Source: Pseudogemmobacter sp044142105 | GTDB taxonomy: Bacteria; Pseudomonadota; Alphaproteobacteria; Rhodobacterales; Rhodobacteraceae | Direction of reading: 5' to 3' | Assembly (NCBI RefSeq): GCF_044142105.1 | Contig: NZ_JBGTYM010000004.1 | Coordinates: forward strand, 248,001-312,000 | Length of the DNA stretch: 64,000 nt | Shown: in pieces, positions 53,210 to 62,248 of the stretch | Numbering within the stretch: the stretch's first letter is position 1 | How the letters are laid out: each line of letters starts with the position of its first letter | Program-made: the position numbers and the translations under genes | Notes under the pieces: model-generated | Told to the model about the DNA's origin: nothing | Databases searched by the model: none | The model's input: only the letters and a program-made list of their open reading frames with translations

Positions 53210-56200
53210 ACTCCTCCTCCGCATCCAGGAGTTCCATGTTCAGGCCGAGGCCGCGGACTTCCTTGACGAGCACGTTGAAGCTCTCAGGCACGCCCGCCTC
53301 GAAATTGTCCTCGCCCTTGACGATCGACTCGTAGACCTTGGTCCGGCCGGCCACGTCGTCCGACTTCACGGTCAGCATCTCTTGCAGGGTATAGGCGGCA
53401 CCATAGGCTTCCAGAGCCCAGACCTCCATTTCCCCCAGACGCTGGCCACCGAACTGCGCCTTGCCGCCCAGCGGTTGCTGGGTGACGAGCGAGTACGGGC
53501 CCGTCGAACGGGCGTGCAGCTTGTCGTCGACCAGGTGGTGCAGTTTGAGCATGTATTTCACGCCCACTGTCACCTTGCGCTGGAACTTCTCGCCCGAGCG
53601 GCCGTCGAACACTTCGGACTGGCCCGAAGTATCGAAACCGGCGCGCTTGAGCGCGTCGTTCACGTCCTGCTCCTTGGCGCCGTCGAAGACCGGGGTCGCG
53701 ATCGGCACGCCCTTGGTCACCAGGCTGGCCTTTTCGACCAGATCCTCGGGGCCCATCTCGCCGAAGGCTTCCTCATAGGTCTCGTCGCCATAGGCAAAGC
53801 GCATGGCTTCCTTGACCGGGGTCAGGTCGCCGTTGCGGCGGAAGTCCTGCAGGGCGTCGTCGATCTTGATCCCAAGGCCGCGCGCGGCCCAGCCCATATG
53901 GGTTTCCAGAATCTGACCGACGTTCATCCGCGACGGCACGCCGAGCGGATTGAGCACCAGATCGACGGGCGTGCCATCGGCAAGGAAGGGCATGTCCTCG
54001 ACCGGCACCACCTTGGAGATGACGCCCTTGTTGCCGTGACGGCCGGCCATCTTGTCGCCCGGCTGCAGCTTGCGCTTCACCGCGACGAAGACCTTGACCA
54101 TCTTCATCACGCCCGGAGGCAGGTCGTCGCCGCGACGGACCTTTTCGACCTTGTCGTCGAAACGGTGATCCAGCGCGCGCTTCTGCGCCTCATACTGCTC
54201 GTGGAGCGACTCGATCTCCTTGGCCTGATCTTCCTCGGCCACGGCAAGCTGCCACCACTGGCCGCGCGACAGCGTGCCCAGCAGGTCGTCGTCGATCTTC
54301 GAGCCGGACTTGATGCCCTTCGGACCCTTGACCGCCTCGCGCCCCATCAGCAGCGCCTTGAGACGCGCATAGATGTTGCGTTCCAGGATCGCCAGCTCGT
54401 CGTCGCGGTCGCGCGCCAGGCGTTCGACTTCCTCGCGCTCGATCTGCAGCGCACGTTCGTCCTTGTCGACGCCGTGACGGTTGAAGACCCGCACTTCCAC
54501 GATCGTTCCGAAGGCGCCCGGGGGCAGCCGCAGCGAGGTGTCGCGGACGTCCGAAGCCTTTTCGCCGAAGATGGCGCGGAGGAGCTTTTCTTCCGGCGTC
54601 ATCGGGCTTTCGCCCTTGGGGGTGATCTTGCCGACCAGGATGTCGCCCGGATTCACCTCGGCGCCGATATAGACGATGCCAGCCTCGTCGAGGTTGCGCA
54701 GCGCTTCTTCACCGACGTTCGGGATGTCGCGGGTGATTTCCTCCGGGCCAAGCTTGGTGTCACGGGCGGCGACTTCATATTCCTCGATATGGATCGAGGT
54801 GAAGACGTCATCCTTGAGGATGCGCTCGGAGATCAGGATCGAGTCTTCGTAGTTGTAGCCGTTCCAGGGCATGAAGGCGACGACCACGTTGCGGCCAAGC
54901 GCCAGTTCGCCCTGATCGGTGCAGGGGCCGTCGGCCACAACCTCGCCGCGCGCGACGCGGTCGCCCACCTTCACCAGCGGACGCTGGTTGATGCAGGACG
55001 ACTGGTTCGAGCGCTTGAACTTGCGCAGACGGTAGATGTCGACGCCCGGCTCGCCCGGCTCCAGAAGCTCGGTCGCGCGCACGACGATACGGGTCGCGTC
55101 GACCTGGTCGATGACGCCCGAGCGGCGGGCCATGATCGCAGCGCCCGAGTCGCGGGCCACGACGGCCTCGATCCCGGTGCCGACGAAGGGCGCGTCGGAT
55201 TGCAACAGAGGCACGGCCTGACGCTGCATGTTCGAACCCATGAGGGCGCGGTTGGCGTCGTCATTTTCCAGGAAGGGGATGAGCGAGGCCGCGACCGAGA
55301 CAAGCTGCTTGGGCGAGACGTCGATCAGGTCGATCGCATCCGGCGGGTTCAGCATGAATTCCCCGGCCTTGCGGCTGGAGATCAGGTCGTCGGTGAACTT
55401 GCCCGCCGCATCCTGCGCCGCGTTGGCCTGGGCCACGGTGTGACGCATTTCCTCGGTGGCCGACATGTAGACGACCTCGTCGGTCACCTTGTTGTCGACG
55501 ACCTTGCGATACGGGGTCTCGATGAAGCCATACTTGTTCACGCGGGCAAAGGTCGCCAGCGAGTTGATCAGGCCGATGTTCTGGCCTTCCGGCGTTTCAA
55601 TCGGGCACATCCGGCCATAATGCGTCGGGTGGACGTCGCGCACTTCGAAGCCCGCGCGTTCCCGGGTCAGACCGCCCGGCCCAAGGGCCGAGAGACGGCG
55701 CTTGTGGGTGACTTCCGACAGCGGGTTGGTCTGGTCCATGAATTGCGAAAGCTGCGAGGAGCCGAAGAATTCACGCACCGCAGCCGCGGCCGGTTTGGCG
55801 TTGATCAGGTCTTGCGGCATGATCGTGTCGATTTCGACCGAGGACATGCGTTCCTTGATCGCGCGTTCCATGCGCAGCAGGCCGACGCGATACTGGTTCT
55901 CCATCAGCTCGCCGACCGAACGCACCCGGCGGTTGCCGAGGTGGTCGATATCGTCGATCTCGCCCTTGCCGTCGCGCAGTTCGACCAGCGCCTTGATGCA
56001 GGAGACGATGTCGTCACGATCCAACGTGCGCTGGGTGTCGGGCTTGTCGAGGTCGAGACGCATGTTCATCTTGACGCGACCCACGGCCGAGAGGTCGTAG
56101 CGGTCACGATCGAAGAACAGGGTGTCGAACAGGGTCGAGGCGGCTTCGACGGTCGGCGGTTCGCCGGGACGCATCACGCGATAGATGTCCATCAGCGCCG

Positions 56201-57344
56201 TGTCGCGGTTCCAGTTCTTGTCCACCGCCATGGTGTTGCGCATGTAGGGGCCGACATTGACATTGTCGATGTCGAGAACCGGGATCTCGGTGATGCCCTG
56301 ATCGAGCAGGACCTTGAGCGAGCCACCCTTGACGTCGCCGTCGCGGTCCAGTTCCCAGGTCAGTTCTTCGCCGGCTTCGGCCCAGATCTCGCCATTCTCT
56401 TCGTTCACCAGGTCGCGGGCGACATAGCGGCCGAGGATGTGGTCGAAGGGAACCAGAAGCTCGGTGACCGAGCCTTCGTCCATCCACTTCTTGACCATGC
56501 GGGGCGTGGCCTTCTCGCCCGCCTTGAGGATGACTTCGCCGGTGGCGGCATCGACAAGGTCATAAGTCGGGCGGGTGCCGCGAACGCGGTCGGGGAAGAA
56601 GCGGGTGATCCAGCCCTTGTTCTTCACATGCTTGAAGGTGACGGTGTCGTAATAGGCCGCCATGATGGCGTCCTGGTCCATGCCCAGGGCATAGAGCAGC
56701 GTCGTCACCGGCAACTTGCGGCGACGGTCGATGCGGGCGAAGACCACGTCCTTGGCGTCAAATTCAAAGTCCAGCCACGAGCCGCGATACGGGATGATGC
56801 GGCAGGCGAACAGGAGTTTGCCCGAGGAATGGGTCTTGCCCTTGTCGTGGTCGAAGAACACGCCCGGCGAGCGGTGCATCTGGGACACGATCACCCGTTC
56901 GGTGCCGTTCACGATGAACGTGCCGTTCGGCGTCATCAGGGGCATGTCGCCCATGTAGACGTCCTGTTCCTTGATGTCCTTGACGCTGCGGGCGCCGGTG
57001 GTTTCATCGACATCGAACACGATCAGACGCAGCGTCACCTTCAGCGGTGCCGCATAGGTCAGATCGCGCTGCATGCATTCGTCGACGTCGTATTTGGGCT
57101 TTTCCAGCTCGTACCGGACGAATTCCAGCACGCTGGTTTCATTGAAATCCTTGATCGGGAAGACCGATTGGAACGTGCCCTGGATGCCTTCGCCATCCAG
57201 CGGCTTGTCGCTGTCGCCCGAGCGCAGGAAGAGGTCATAGGACGACTTCTGAACCTCGATGAGGTTCGGCATCTCGAGAACTTCGCGGATTTTGCCGTAA
57301 TAGCGGCGGATACGTTTCTGGCCAACGTAGGTTTGCTGCGCCAT
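53208..57344 (-). CDS. rpoB: RNA polymerase beta subunit
   Basis: 1378 residues from ATG 57344 (AQQTYVGQKRIRRYYGKIREV), the family-conserved start; ATG 57353 is nine bases upstream. The central rifampicin-pocket region FFGSSQLSQFMDQTNPLSE and KRRLSALGPGGLTRE is wild-type-like. The end includes GGKAQFGGQRLGEMEVWALEAYGAA and TVKSDDVAGRTKVYE. It follows rplL by 245 bases with a hairpin, the usual attenuation zone. Confidence 0.98.
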   Translation of the reverse strand: MAQQTYVGQKRIRRYYGKIREVLEMPNLIEVQKSSYDLFLRSGDSDKPLDGEGIQGTFQSVFPIKDFNETSVLEFVRYELEKPKYDVDECMQRDLTYAAPLKVTLRLIVFDVDETTGARSVKDIKEQDVYMGDMPLMTPNGTFIVNGTERVIVSQMHRSPGVFFDHDKGKTHSSGKLLFACRIIPYRGSWLDFEFDAKDVVFARIDRRRKLPVTTLLYALGMDQDAIMAAYYDTVTFKHVKNKGWITRFFPDRVRGTRPTYDLVDAATGEVILKAGEKATPRMVKKWMDEGSVTELLVPFDHILGRYVARDLVNEENGEIWAEAGEELTWELDRDGDVKGGSLKVLLDQGITEIPVLDIDNVNVGPYMRNTMAVDKNWNRDTALMDIYRVMRPGEPPTVEAASTLFDTLFFDRDRYDLSAVGRVKMNMRLDLDKPDTQRTLDRDDIVSCIKALVELRDGKGEIDDIDHLGNRRVRSVGELMENQYRVGLLRMERAIKERMSSVEIDTIMPQDLINAKPAAAAVREFFGSSQLSQFMDQTNPLSEVTHKRRLSALGPGGLTRERAGFEVRDVHPTHYGRMCPIETPEGQNIGLINSLATFARVNKYGFIETPYRKVVDNKVTDEVVYMSATEEMRHTVAQANAAQDAAGKFTDDLISSRKAGEFMLNPPDAIDLIDVSPKQLVSVAASLIPFLENDDANRALMGSNMQRQAVPLLQSDAPFVGTGIEAVVARDSGAAIMARRSGVIDQVDATRIVVRATELLEPGEPGVDIYRLRKFKRSNQSSCINQRPLVKVGDRVARGEVVADGPCTDQGELALGRNVVVAFMPWNGYNYEDSILISERILKDDVFTSIHIEEYEVAARDTKLGPEEITRDIPNVGEEALRNLDEAGIVYIGAEVNPGDILVGKITPKGESPMTPEEKLLRAIFGEKASDVRDTSLRLPPGAFGTIVEVRVFNRHGVDKDERALQIEREEVERLARDRDDELAILERNIYARLKALLMGREAVKGPKGIKSGSKIDDDLLGTLSRGQWWQLAVAEEDQAKEIESLHEQYEAQKRALDHRFDDKVEKVRRGDDLPPGVMKMVKVFVAVKRKLQPGDKMAGRHGNKGVISKVVPVEDMPFLADGTPVDLVLNPLGVPSRMNVGQILETHMGWAARGLGIKIDDALQDFRRNGDLTPVKEAMRFAYGDETYEEAFGEMGPEDLVEKASLVTKGVPIATPVFDGAKEQDVNDALKRAGFDTSGQSEVFDGRSGEKFQRKVTVGVKYMLKLHHLVDDKLHARSTGPYSLVTQQPLGGKAQFGGQRLGEMEVWALEAYGAAYTLQEMLTVKSDDVAGRTKVYESIVKGEDNFEAGVPESFNVLVKEVRGLGLNMELLDAEEE

Positions 57345-57528
57345 GCTCGTCATCACCTTTCATTTTCGCCGGCTCCAGGGTCCTGTCGGGGCACAGGGCC
57401 TTGCGCCGATTGCGATTGGGGGCTTTCCGGTCCCATACCTGCCGCCTGTCCCGTCAGACGGCTCCCGAACCGGTCATCGCACCCGGAAAGACGCTTTCGC
57501 CAAAGCCCCTTTCAAGACGCGATGAACT

Positions 57529-57550
57529 GGAGGCAGATCGCTCTGCCCCC
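57529..57550 (-). other. hairpin in the rplL-rpoB gap
   Basis: GGAGGCAGA, loop TCGC, TCTGCCCCC: eight or nine pairs about 40 bases after rplL. No strong T-run follows on the minus strand. It fits the partial attenuator known between L12 and rpoB in other bacteria. Confidence 0.45.
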
Positions 57551-57589
57551 AGCCCTTAATCAAAGCTGCGGAATGCTCCGCACCCGCGA

Positions 57590-57967
57590 TTACTTCAGCT
57601 CGACCTTGGCGCCAGCCTCTTCGAGCTTCTTCTTCATCGCCTCGGCATCTGCCTTGCCAACGGCTTCCTTCACCTTGCCGCCAGCTTCGACGAGGTTCTT
57701 CGCCTCGACGAGGCCCAGGCCGGTGATGGCGCGGACTTCCTTGATGACGTTGATCTTGTTCGGGCCGGCTTCGGTCAGCACGACGTCGAACTCGGTCTTT
57801 TCTTCCTCGGCAGCGGCAGCAGCGCCAGCAGCCGGACCAGCAACCATCACAGCGCCGCCGGCGGCGGGCTCGATGCCATACTTGTCCTTGAGGATGGTCT
57901 TCAGTTCCTGGGCCTGGAGAAGGGTCAGACCGACGATCTCTTCGGCGAGTTTGTTCAGATCAGCCAT
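57590..57967 (-). CDS. rplL: 50S ribosomal protein L7/L12
   Basis: 125 residues from ATG 57967 (ADLNKLAEEIVGLTLLQAQEL), preferred by homology over an ATG three codons upstream. An Ala-rich hinge (AGPAAGAAAAAEEEKTEFDV) joins the dimerising N-terminus to the factor-binding domain (KINVIKEVRAITGLGLVEAKNLVE). It forms the stalk with L10. Confidence 0.97.
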   Translation of the reverse strand: MADLNKLAEEIVGLTLLQAQELKTILKDKYGIEPAAGGAVMVAGPAAGAAAAAEEEKTEFDVVLTEAGPNKINVIKEVRAITGLGLVEAKNLVEAGGKVKEAVGKADAEAMKKKLEEAGAKVELK

Positions 57968-58031
57968 TTTGCTCATTCCGTTTGTTCAGATGGGGTTCCA
58001 ACGACGCGGGATCAACCCGCGAAGGACAGGA

Positions 58032-58547
58032 TCAGGCGGCTGCCTTTTCCTCGATGGTCTTCAGAATGCCCGCGATGTTTGCAGCAGGCGCGCCAATCGC
58101 ACCGGCGATGTTCGAGGCCGGAGCACCCAGGCACGACACGATCTGAGCGATGAGCTCTTCGCGCGACGGCATGGAGGCCACGGCTTTGACACCAGCCTGG
58201 TCCAGAACGGTCTCGCCCATGGCGCCGCCCAGGATCACGAACTTGTCGTTCCCCTTGGCATAGGCCTCGGTGACCTTGGCCGCAGCCACGGGGTCTTCCG
58301 AGAAGGCAAAAACCGTCATGCCCGTGAGGAGGTTACCCATCTTTGCAGCGGGTTTCCCTTCAAGGGCGATCTTGGCGAGCTTGTTCTTGGCAACGCGGAC
58401 GGACCCGCCAACTTCGCGCATTTTCGCGCGCAGGTCCTGCATCTGAGAAACCGTCATGCCTTCGTAATGGGCAACCACTACGACGCCAGAGCTTTCGAAG
58501 ATCTGGCCGAGTTCCTCGACCACTTTCTCTTTCTGGGCTCTATCCAC
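58032..58547 (-). CDS. rplJ: 50S ribosomal protein L10
   Basis: 171 residues from a GTG start. VVEELGQIFESSGVVVVAHYEGMTVSQMQDLR and VAKNKLAKIALEG are typical; the C-terminal helix (PAANIAGILKTIEEKAAA) binds L7/L12 dimers. The 235-base leader upstream is where L10 autogenous control acts in other bacteria; it contains GGGGCC/GGCCCC stems. Confidence 0.96.
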   Translation of the reverse strand: MDRAQKEKVVEELGQIFESSGVVVVAHYEGMTVSQMQDLRAKMREVGGSVRVAKNKLAKIALEGKPAAKMGNLLTGMTVFAFSEDPVAAAKVTEAYAKGNDKFVILGGAMGETVLDQAGVKAVASMPSREELIAQIVSCLGAPASNIAGAIGAPAANIAGILKTIEEKAAA

Positions 58548-58782
58548 AGTTTCACTCCAAGGTTGGGGGTTTCCCCCCGGCTCATGTCAGCGCCCCCTTG
58601 CGCGGGCGCGTTCGGGTCCGAAGGTTCCCGAGGCCAAGATCACCCGAGGGTGAATTCGTCTCGATCCCCATCTCAGGCAGGAGATTAAGGCGCTCGCGCG
58701 CCACCCGCCGTCTCGGACAGGACGGGGCCGATGGTCTGGCCCCGCCATCCCTTCCCCGAAGGGTCGGGAATTCTAGTACGGC
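58548..58782 (-). promoter_or_regulatory. rplJ leader region (possible L10 leader)
   Basis: 235 bases between rplA and rplJ with GC-rich pairing, for example GGGGCC and GGCCCC near 58723-58745, and no gene. L10-L12 bind the rplJ leader in many bacteria, so autoregulation here is plausible; the specific L10 motif was not confirmed. Confidence 0.4.
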
Positions 58783-59481
58783 TTACGCCGTCGCCGTGGT
58801 CGCGAGGTCCAGCGACACGCCCGGACCCATGGTCGAGGAGAGCGAGACCTTCTTGACATAGGTGCCCTTGGCCCCGGCCGGCTTGGCGCGGGTCACGGCC
58901 TCGACAAAGGCGCGGACGTTCTGGGCCAGCGCTTCCTGCGAGAACGACACCTTGCCGATGCCGCCATGGATGACGCCGGCCTTCTCGACCTTGAACTGGA
59001 CTTCGCCGCCCTTGGCCGCCTTGACGGCATTGCCGACATCCATCGTCACCGTGCCGACCTTGGGGTTCGGCATCAGGTTGCGCGGACCCAGGATCTTGCC
59101 CAGACGGCCGACCAGCGGCATCATGTCCGGGGTGGCGATGCAGCGATCGAAATCGATCTTGCCGCCCTGGATGGCTTCCATCAGGTCTTCGGCGCCCACG
59201 ATATCGGCACCCGCCGCCTTGGCCTCATCAGCCTTGGGGCCACGGGCGAACACCGCCACGCGGACGGTCTTGCCGGTGCCGTTCGGCAGCTGGACCACGC
59301 CGCGGACCATCTGGTCGGCATGGCGGGGATCGACGCCGAGGTTCATGGCGATTTCCAGCGTCTCGTCGAACTTGGCCGAGGCCGCGTCCTTGATCAGCTT
59401 CACGGCATCCTCGACCGAGAGGTTCGACTTGCCTTCGAAGGCGGCCTGCGCCTTCTTCACGCGCTTTGCAATCTTGGCCAT
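58783..59481 (-). CDS. rplA: 50S ribosomal protein L1
   Basis: 232 residues. KAQAAFEGKSNLSVEDAVKLIKDAASAKFDETLEIAMNLGVDPRHADQMVRG opens it; LGPRNLMPNPKVGTVT is the RNA-binding signature. L1 forms the mobile stalk at the E site and can repress the L11 operon. It follows rplK by five bases. Confidence 0.98.
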   Translation of the reverse strand: MAKIAKRVKKAQAAFEGKSNLSVEDAVKLIKDAASAKFDETLEIAMNLGVDPRHADQMVRGVVQLPNGTGKTVRVAVFARGPKADEAKAAGADIVGAEDLMEAIQGGKIDFDRCIATPDMMPLVGRLGKILGPRNLMPNPKVGTVTMDVGNAVKAAKGGEVQFKVEKAGVIHGGIGKVSFSQEALAQNVRAFVEAVTRAKPAGAKGTYVKKVSLSSTMGPGVSLDLATTATA

Positions 59482-59486
59482 CTGGA

Positions 59487-59939
59487 TCAGCCCTTCACAT
59501 CGATGCCGCAGGACTTGGCCGAGCCAAGGATGATGTTCATCGCCGATTCGATCGAATTGGCGTTGAGATCCTTCATCTTCGTCTCTGCGATCTTGCGGAC
59601 CTGGGCCGCGGTGATCGTGCCGGCGACTTCGCGGCCGGGCTTGGTCGAGCCCTTGGCGCGGTTGCGCTTGCCCACGGGCGGCAGGCCAGCGGCCTGCTTG
59701 ACCAGATAGGAGGCCGGCGGGGTCTTCAGCTCAAGGCTGAACGACTTGTCCTGGTAATAGGTGATGATCACCGGGGTCGGCGTGCCGGGCGGCAGGTCGG
59801 CGGACTTCGCGTTGAATTCCTTCACGAAGGCCATGATGTTCAGGCCGCGCTGACCCAGCGCCGGACCGACCGGCGGCGAGGGGTTCGCCTGACCCGCCTT
59901 CACTTGCAGCTTGAGGCTGCCCATAATCTTCTTGGCCAT
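59487..59939 (-). CDS. rplK: 50S ribosomal protein L11
   Basis: 150 residues from ATG 59939 (AKKIMGSLKLQVKAGQANPSPP); GGAG lies about ten bases upstream. VGPALGQRGLNIMAFVKEFNAKS and the Pro-rich N-domain form the GTPase-associated centre. It follows nusG by 99 bases. Confidence 0.97.
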   Translation of the reverse strand: MAKKIMGSLKLQVKAGQANPSPPVGPALGQRGLNIMAFVKEFNAKSADLPPGTPTPVIITYYQDKSFSLELKTPPASYLVKQAAGLPPVGKRNRAKGSTKPGREVAGTITAAQVRKIAETKMKDLNANSIESAMNIILGSAKSCGIDVKG

Positions 59940-60038
59940 CTGGCCCACTCCTCATGTCACAGTGCCAAAAGGCACGGTTTAGCGGTGCGGTCCGTCACGC
60001 CCCCTGTCGGGAAACGCGCTCGCCTTCCGCGCTTCGCC

Positions 60039-60572
60039 TCAGATGCCTTTCGACACCTGGGTGAATTCCAGTTCGACGGGCGTCGCGCGCCCGAAGATCG
60101 AGACCGAGACCTTCAGGCGGCTGGCGCCCTCGTCCACTTCCTCGACCATGCCGTCGAAGCCCTCGAAGGGTCCGTCGGTGACCTTGACCTTCTCGCCGAT
60201 GTCGAAGCGGATCAGGTTGCGCGGCTGGGCCTCGCCCTCTTCCACGCGATTGAGGATCGCGTTCACTTCGGCATCGCGCATCGGCATCGGCTTGCCCTGG
60301 GGGCCAAGGAAGCCGGTGACGCGGTTGATCGACGAGATCAGGTGATAGCCGCGGTTCGTCATCTCCATGTTGACCAGCACATAGCCGGGCATGAAGCGGC
60401 GCTCCGAGGTCACCTTCTTGCCGCGCCGCACCTCGATCACTTCCTCGGTGGGCACCAGCACTTCGCCGATCTCTTCCTGAAGGCCCGCGTCTTCCACGGC
60501 CTGCTTGATCTGTTCGGCGATCTTCTTCTCGAAATTCGAGAGAACGCTCACCGAATACCAGCGCTTTGCCAT
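60039..60572 (-). CDS. nusG: transcription elongation factor NusG
   Basis: 177 residues from ATG 60572 (AKRWYSVSVLSNFEKKIAEQI). The NGN domain includes RRFMPGYVLVNMEMTNRGYHLI, and the C-terminal KOW reads FDIGEKVKVTDGPFEGFDGMVEEVD. NusG binds beta' and links RNA polymerase to Rho or the ribosome (S10). A terminator-like hairpin lies upstream between secE and nusG. Confidence 0.97.
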   Translation of the reverse strand: MAKRWYSVSVLSNFEKKIAEQIKQAVEDAGLQEEIGEVLVPTEEVIEVRRGKKVTSERRFMPGYVLVNMEMTNRGYHLISSINRVTGFLGPQGKPMPMRDAEVNAILNRVEEGEAQPRNLIRFDIGEKVKVTDGPFEGFDGMVEEVDEGASRLKVSVSIFGRATPVELEFTQVSKGI

Positions 60573-60642
60573 TTTGCGTGCCTTACCTTCTTCTTCACCG
60601 GGCCTTGCTGGCCCGCTTACGTCGCCCCGGGAACAAAAAACA

Positions 60643-60667
60643 GCGCGCACCCCGAATCGATGCGCGC
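60643..60667 (-). terminator. intrinsic terminator between secE and nusG
   Basis: GCGCGCA (60643-60649) and TGCGCGC (60661-60667) form a seven-base stem with an 11-base loop; the minus strand then reads TGTTTTTTG. Partial or full termination here would separate trpT-secE from nusG. Confidence 0.65.
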
Positions 60668-60754
60668 CGGTTTCCCATTGGTTCGGAGCGCGGATTACCC
60701 GCTTGCCCTGCCGCGATCAAGAGGAAACCCGCCGCGAGAGGGGTTTTGCGCGTC

Positions 60755-60946
60755 TCAGGCGCCGATCACGGCGGCAAGGCCGGTGCGGATGGCCAGATCG
60801 ACAAGCGAGAAGAAGGTCGCGGTCAGCGCGGCCAGGATGAAGACCATGATGGTGGTCAGCACGACCTCGCGGCGCGTGGGCCAGTGGATCTTGGCCACTT
60901 CGGCGCGGACCTGCTGAAGGAACTGGAGCGGATTGGTGCGGGCCAT
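60755..60946 (-). CDS. secE: preprotein translocase subunit SecE
   Basis: 63 residues, the short single-helix form. ARTNPLQFLQQVRAEVAKIHWPTRREVVLTTIMV carries the conserved W-P-(S/T)-R amphipathic lead, then one membrane helix. It clamps SecY in the inner membrane. ATG 60946 is chosen because upstream sequence is not coding. trpT lies 211 bases upstream. Confidence 0.95.
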   Translation of the reverse strand: MARTNPLQFLQQVRAEVAKIHWPTRREVVLTTIMVFILAALTATFFSLVDLAIRTGLAAVIGA

Positions 60947-61157
60947 CGGGTCGGTCTTTCCGGGCAATAGGGTCGGGGCCGAGATACGGCGGAACGGCGC
61001 GGAATTCAAGCGGCTGGGGAACAGGCGCCCGCCCCGGGGCCGGACAGTGCATGTCCGCGAGGGATTACAAGATGTTAGGGCGAGCATGTGCCATTTGGCA
61101 AGGATTGCGGGAGCGGGAAGGTCCCGCCCTTTGGCCCGATTGTTCGCGGAGGGACCA

Positions 61158-61233
61158 TGGCAGGGGCAGCAGGGCTCGAACCCGCGACCTACGGTTTTGG
61201 AGACCGTCGCTCTACCAGCTGAGCTATACCCCT
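61158..61233 (-). tRNA. trpT: tRNA-Trp (anticodon CCA)
   Basis: 76 bases, minus strand. The acceptor stem AGGGGTA/TGCCCCT, D-arm TAGCTCAGCTGGTAGAGC, anticodon arm ACGGTCTCCAAAACCGT with CCA, T-arm GCGGGTTCGAGCCCTGC and an encoded CCA end are all complete. Its place before secE-nusG is standard for alphaproteobacteria. Confidence 0.97.
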
Positions 61234-61246
61234 GTGGTCGGGCGTG

Positions 61247-61274
61247 GGGTAAGGCAGGCGCGCGGGAAGGTCAA
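61247..61274 (-). promoter_or_regulatory. candidate promoter for trpT-secE
   Basis: Minus strand TTGACC (61274-61269), 16-base spacer, TTACCC (61252-61247), 13 bases before the tRNA 5' end. Good -35, weak -10. Confidence 0.5.
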
Positions 61275-61338
61275 GGGATTCTCGCGCGTTTGATGCGGGC
61301 CTTTTTCCCTGCCGGCGGGGCCGCCCGCGCGATCCGGT

Positions 61339-61563
61339 TCAGCGCGGCAGCAGGATGGCAGTGATGTCGCGGCCGATCGACAGGCCGTCACCGTCATGCA
61401 GGGCCGCGGAGAGGGCCTGGACCTGGGCCGGGGTCAGGTTGTCGAGATCGGCATTCGGCACATAGCGCTGCACATCGGCGCGGTCGGCGGGCGACAGGCC
61501 CGGCGCGGGTGCGACGCAGGCGGCAAGCAGAAGCGGGATGGCGAGCGCGAGGATCCGGGTCAT
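61339..61563 (-). CDS. small lipoprotein with YVPNADL motif
   Basis: 74 residues from ATG 61563. Lipobox LLLAAC at 10-15 predicts lipidation. The mature part, LSPADRADVQRYVPNADLDNLTPAQVQALSAAL, aligns with the next gene's LSPAQLFEAKQYVPNADLSNLSAKQALQIAAIL, so the two are paralogues. Function unknown. It lies 105 bases before trpT. Confidence 0.78.
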   Translation of the reverse strand: MTRILALAIPLLLAACVAPAPGLSPADRADVQRYVPNADLDNLTPAQVQALSAALHDGDGLSIGRDITAILLPR

Positions 61564-61620
61564 GATGTCATTCTGCGGCGGGCGCGGCAGGGGCGCAAGC
61601 GGGCGGTCCGGAAATGTTTT

Positions 61621-61654
61621 GCGCCCGCCCTCCGGGAGCGGATAGGGCGGGCGC
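61621..61654 (-). other. ten-base stem between the two paralogues
   Basis: GCGCCCGCCC and GGGCGGGCGC pair perfectly around a 14-base loop. No T-run on the minus strand. It may control how much message passes from the secreted protein to the lipoprotein. Confidence 0.5.
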
Positions 61655-61681
61655 GGGAAAAGCCTGGTCAAGACGACGGGC

Positions 61682-61912
61682 TTACTGGGCGTTCAGGGTC
61701 GAATAGATTGCGGCGCCCTTGCCCGAGTCATCGCTCGACAGGATCGCGGCGATCTGAAGCGCTTGCTTGGCCGAGAGGTTCGACAGGTCGGCATTCGGCA
61801 CATATTGCTTGGCTTCGAAGAGCTGCGCCGGGGACAGTTCATTCGGCGCATAGGCGAAAGCGGCGGGGGCCACAGCGGTCAGCGCGGCGGCGAGGAGAGC
61901 GATCTTTTTCAT
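61682..61912 (-). CDS. small secreted protein with YVPNADL motif
   Basis: 76 residues from ATG 61912. KKIALLAAALTAVAPAAFA-YA is a clean Sec signal peptide, so the mature protein has about 57 residues and is periplasmic or secreted. It shares the LSPAxxxxxxxYVPNADLxNLxxxQ core with the downstream lipoprotein. I do not recognise the family. Two palindromes lie in its upstream region. Confidence 0.78.
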   Translation of the reverse strand: MKKIALLAAALTAVAPAAFAYAPNELSPAQLFEAKQYVPNADLSNLSAKQALQIAAILSSDDSGKGAAIYSTLNAQ

Positions 61913-62114
61913 GGTCTTGGTCCTTTTGATCTTGGCCGTATCGGCCGTCTGGCGGAGCGTTTCTGCGTCCGGTGAAGCCAAGATGGGGCGGCGGCAGAGC
62001 CATGTGAAATCACGGGTTTCTCGCGCAAGATCACGCGGAGTTGTCGGGGTCGTGATCGGATGTACCCCCCCGGCGGGTAAGTTTTGGCGGGTTTCGGGGG
62101 ATTGCGCGGGGGCG

Positions 62115-62136
62115 ATTGTCACAGGCTTGTGACAAT
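62115..62136. promoter_or_regulatory. operator-like palindrome ATTGTCACA-N4-TGTGACAAT
   Basis: Nine-base arms match exactly around GGCT. It is about 200 bases upstream of the small secreted protein start. The arm TGTCACA and its mirror suggest a dimeric regulator; none is identified. Confidence 0.55.
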
Positions 62137-62176
62137 TGGCGATCAGGGCGCAGAAATCGGCGCGCGCCCAGCATAT

Positions 62177-62190
62177 GTGCATTTATGCAC
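62177..62190. promoter_or_regulatory. second palindrome GTGCAT-TT-ATGCAC
   Basis: Six-base arms with a two-base centre, 40 bases beyond the first palindrome, in an AT-richer patch. Confidence 0.4.
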
Positions 62191-62248
62191 CTTGACGAAT
62201 TTCAACGCGAAAAGAGCGGTTTGCGACAGGTCTGGCCTGAAATCGACA

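Noticed and set aside
53382..58688. Very long open frame (1768 codons) on the plus strand opposite rpoB, rplL and rplJ
   Set aside because: It mirrors highly biased GC-rich codons of real genes and crosses several gene boundaries; no family features.
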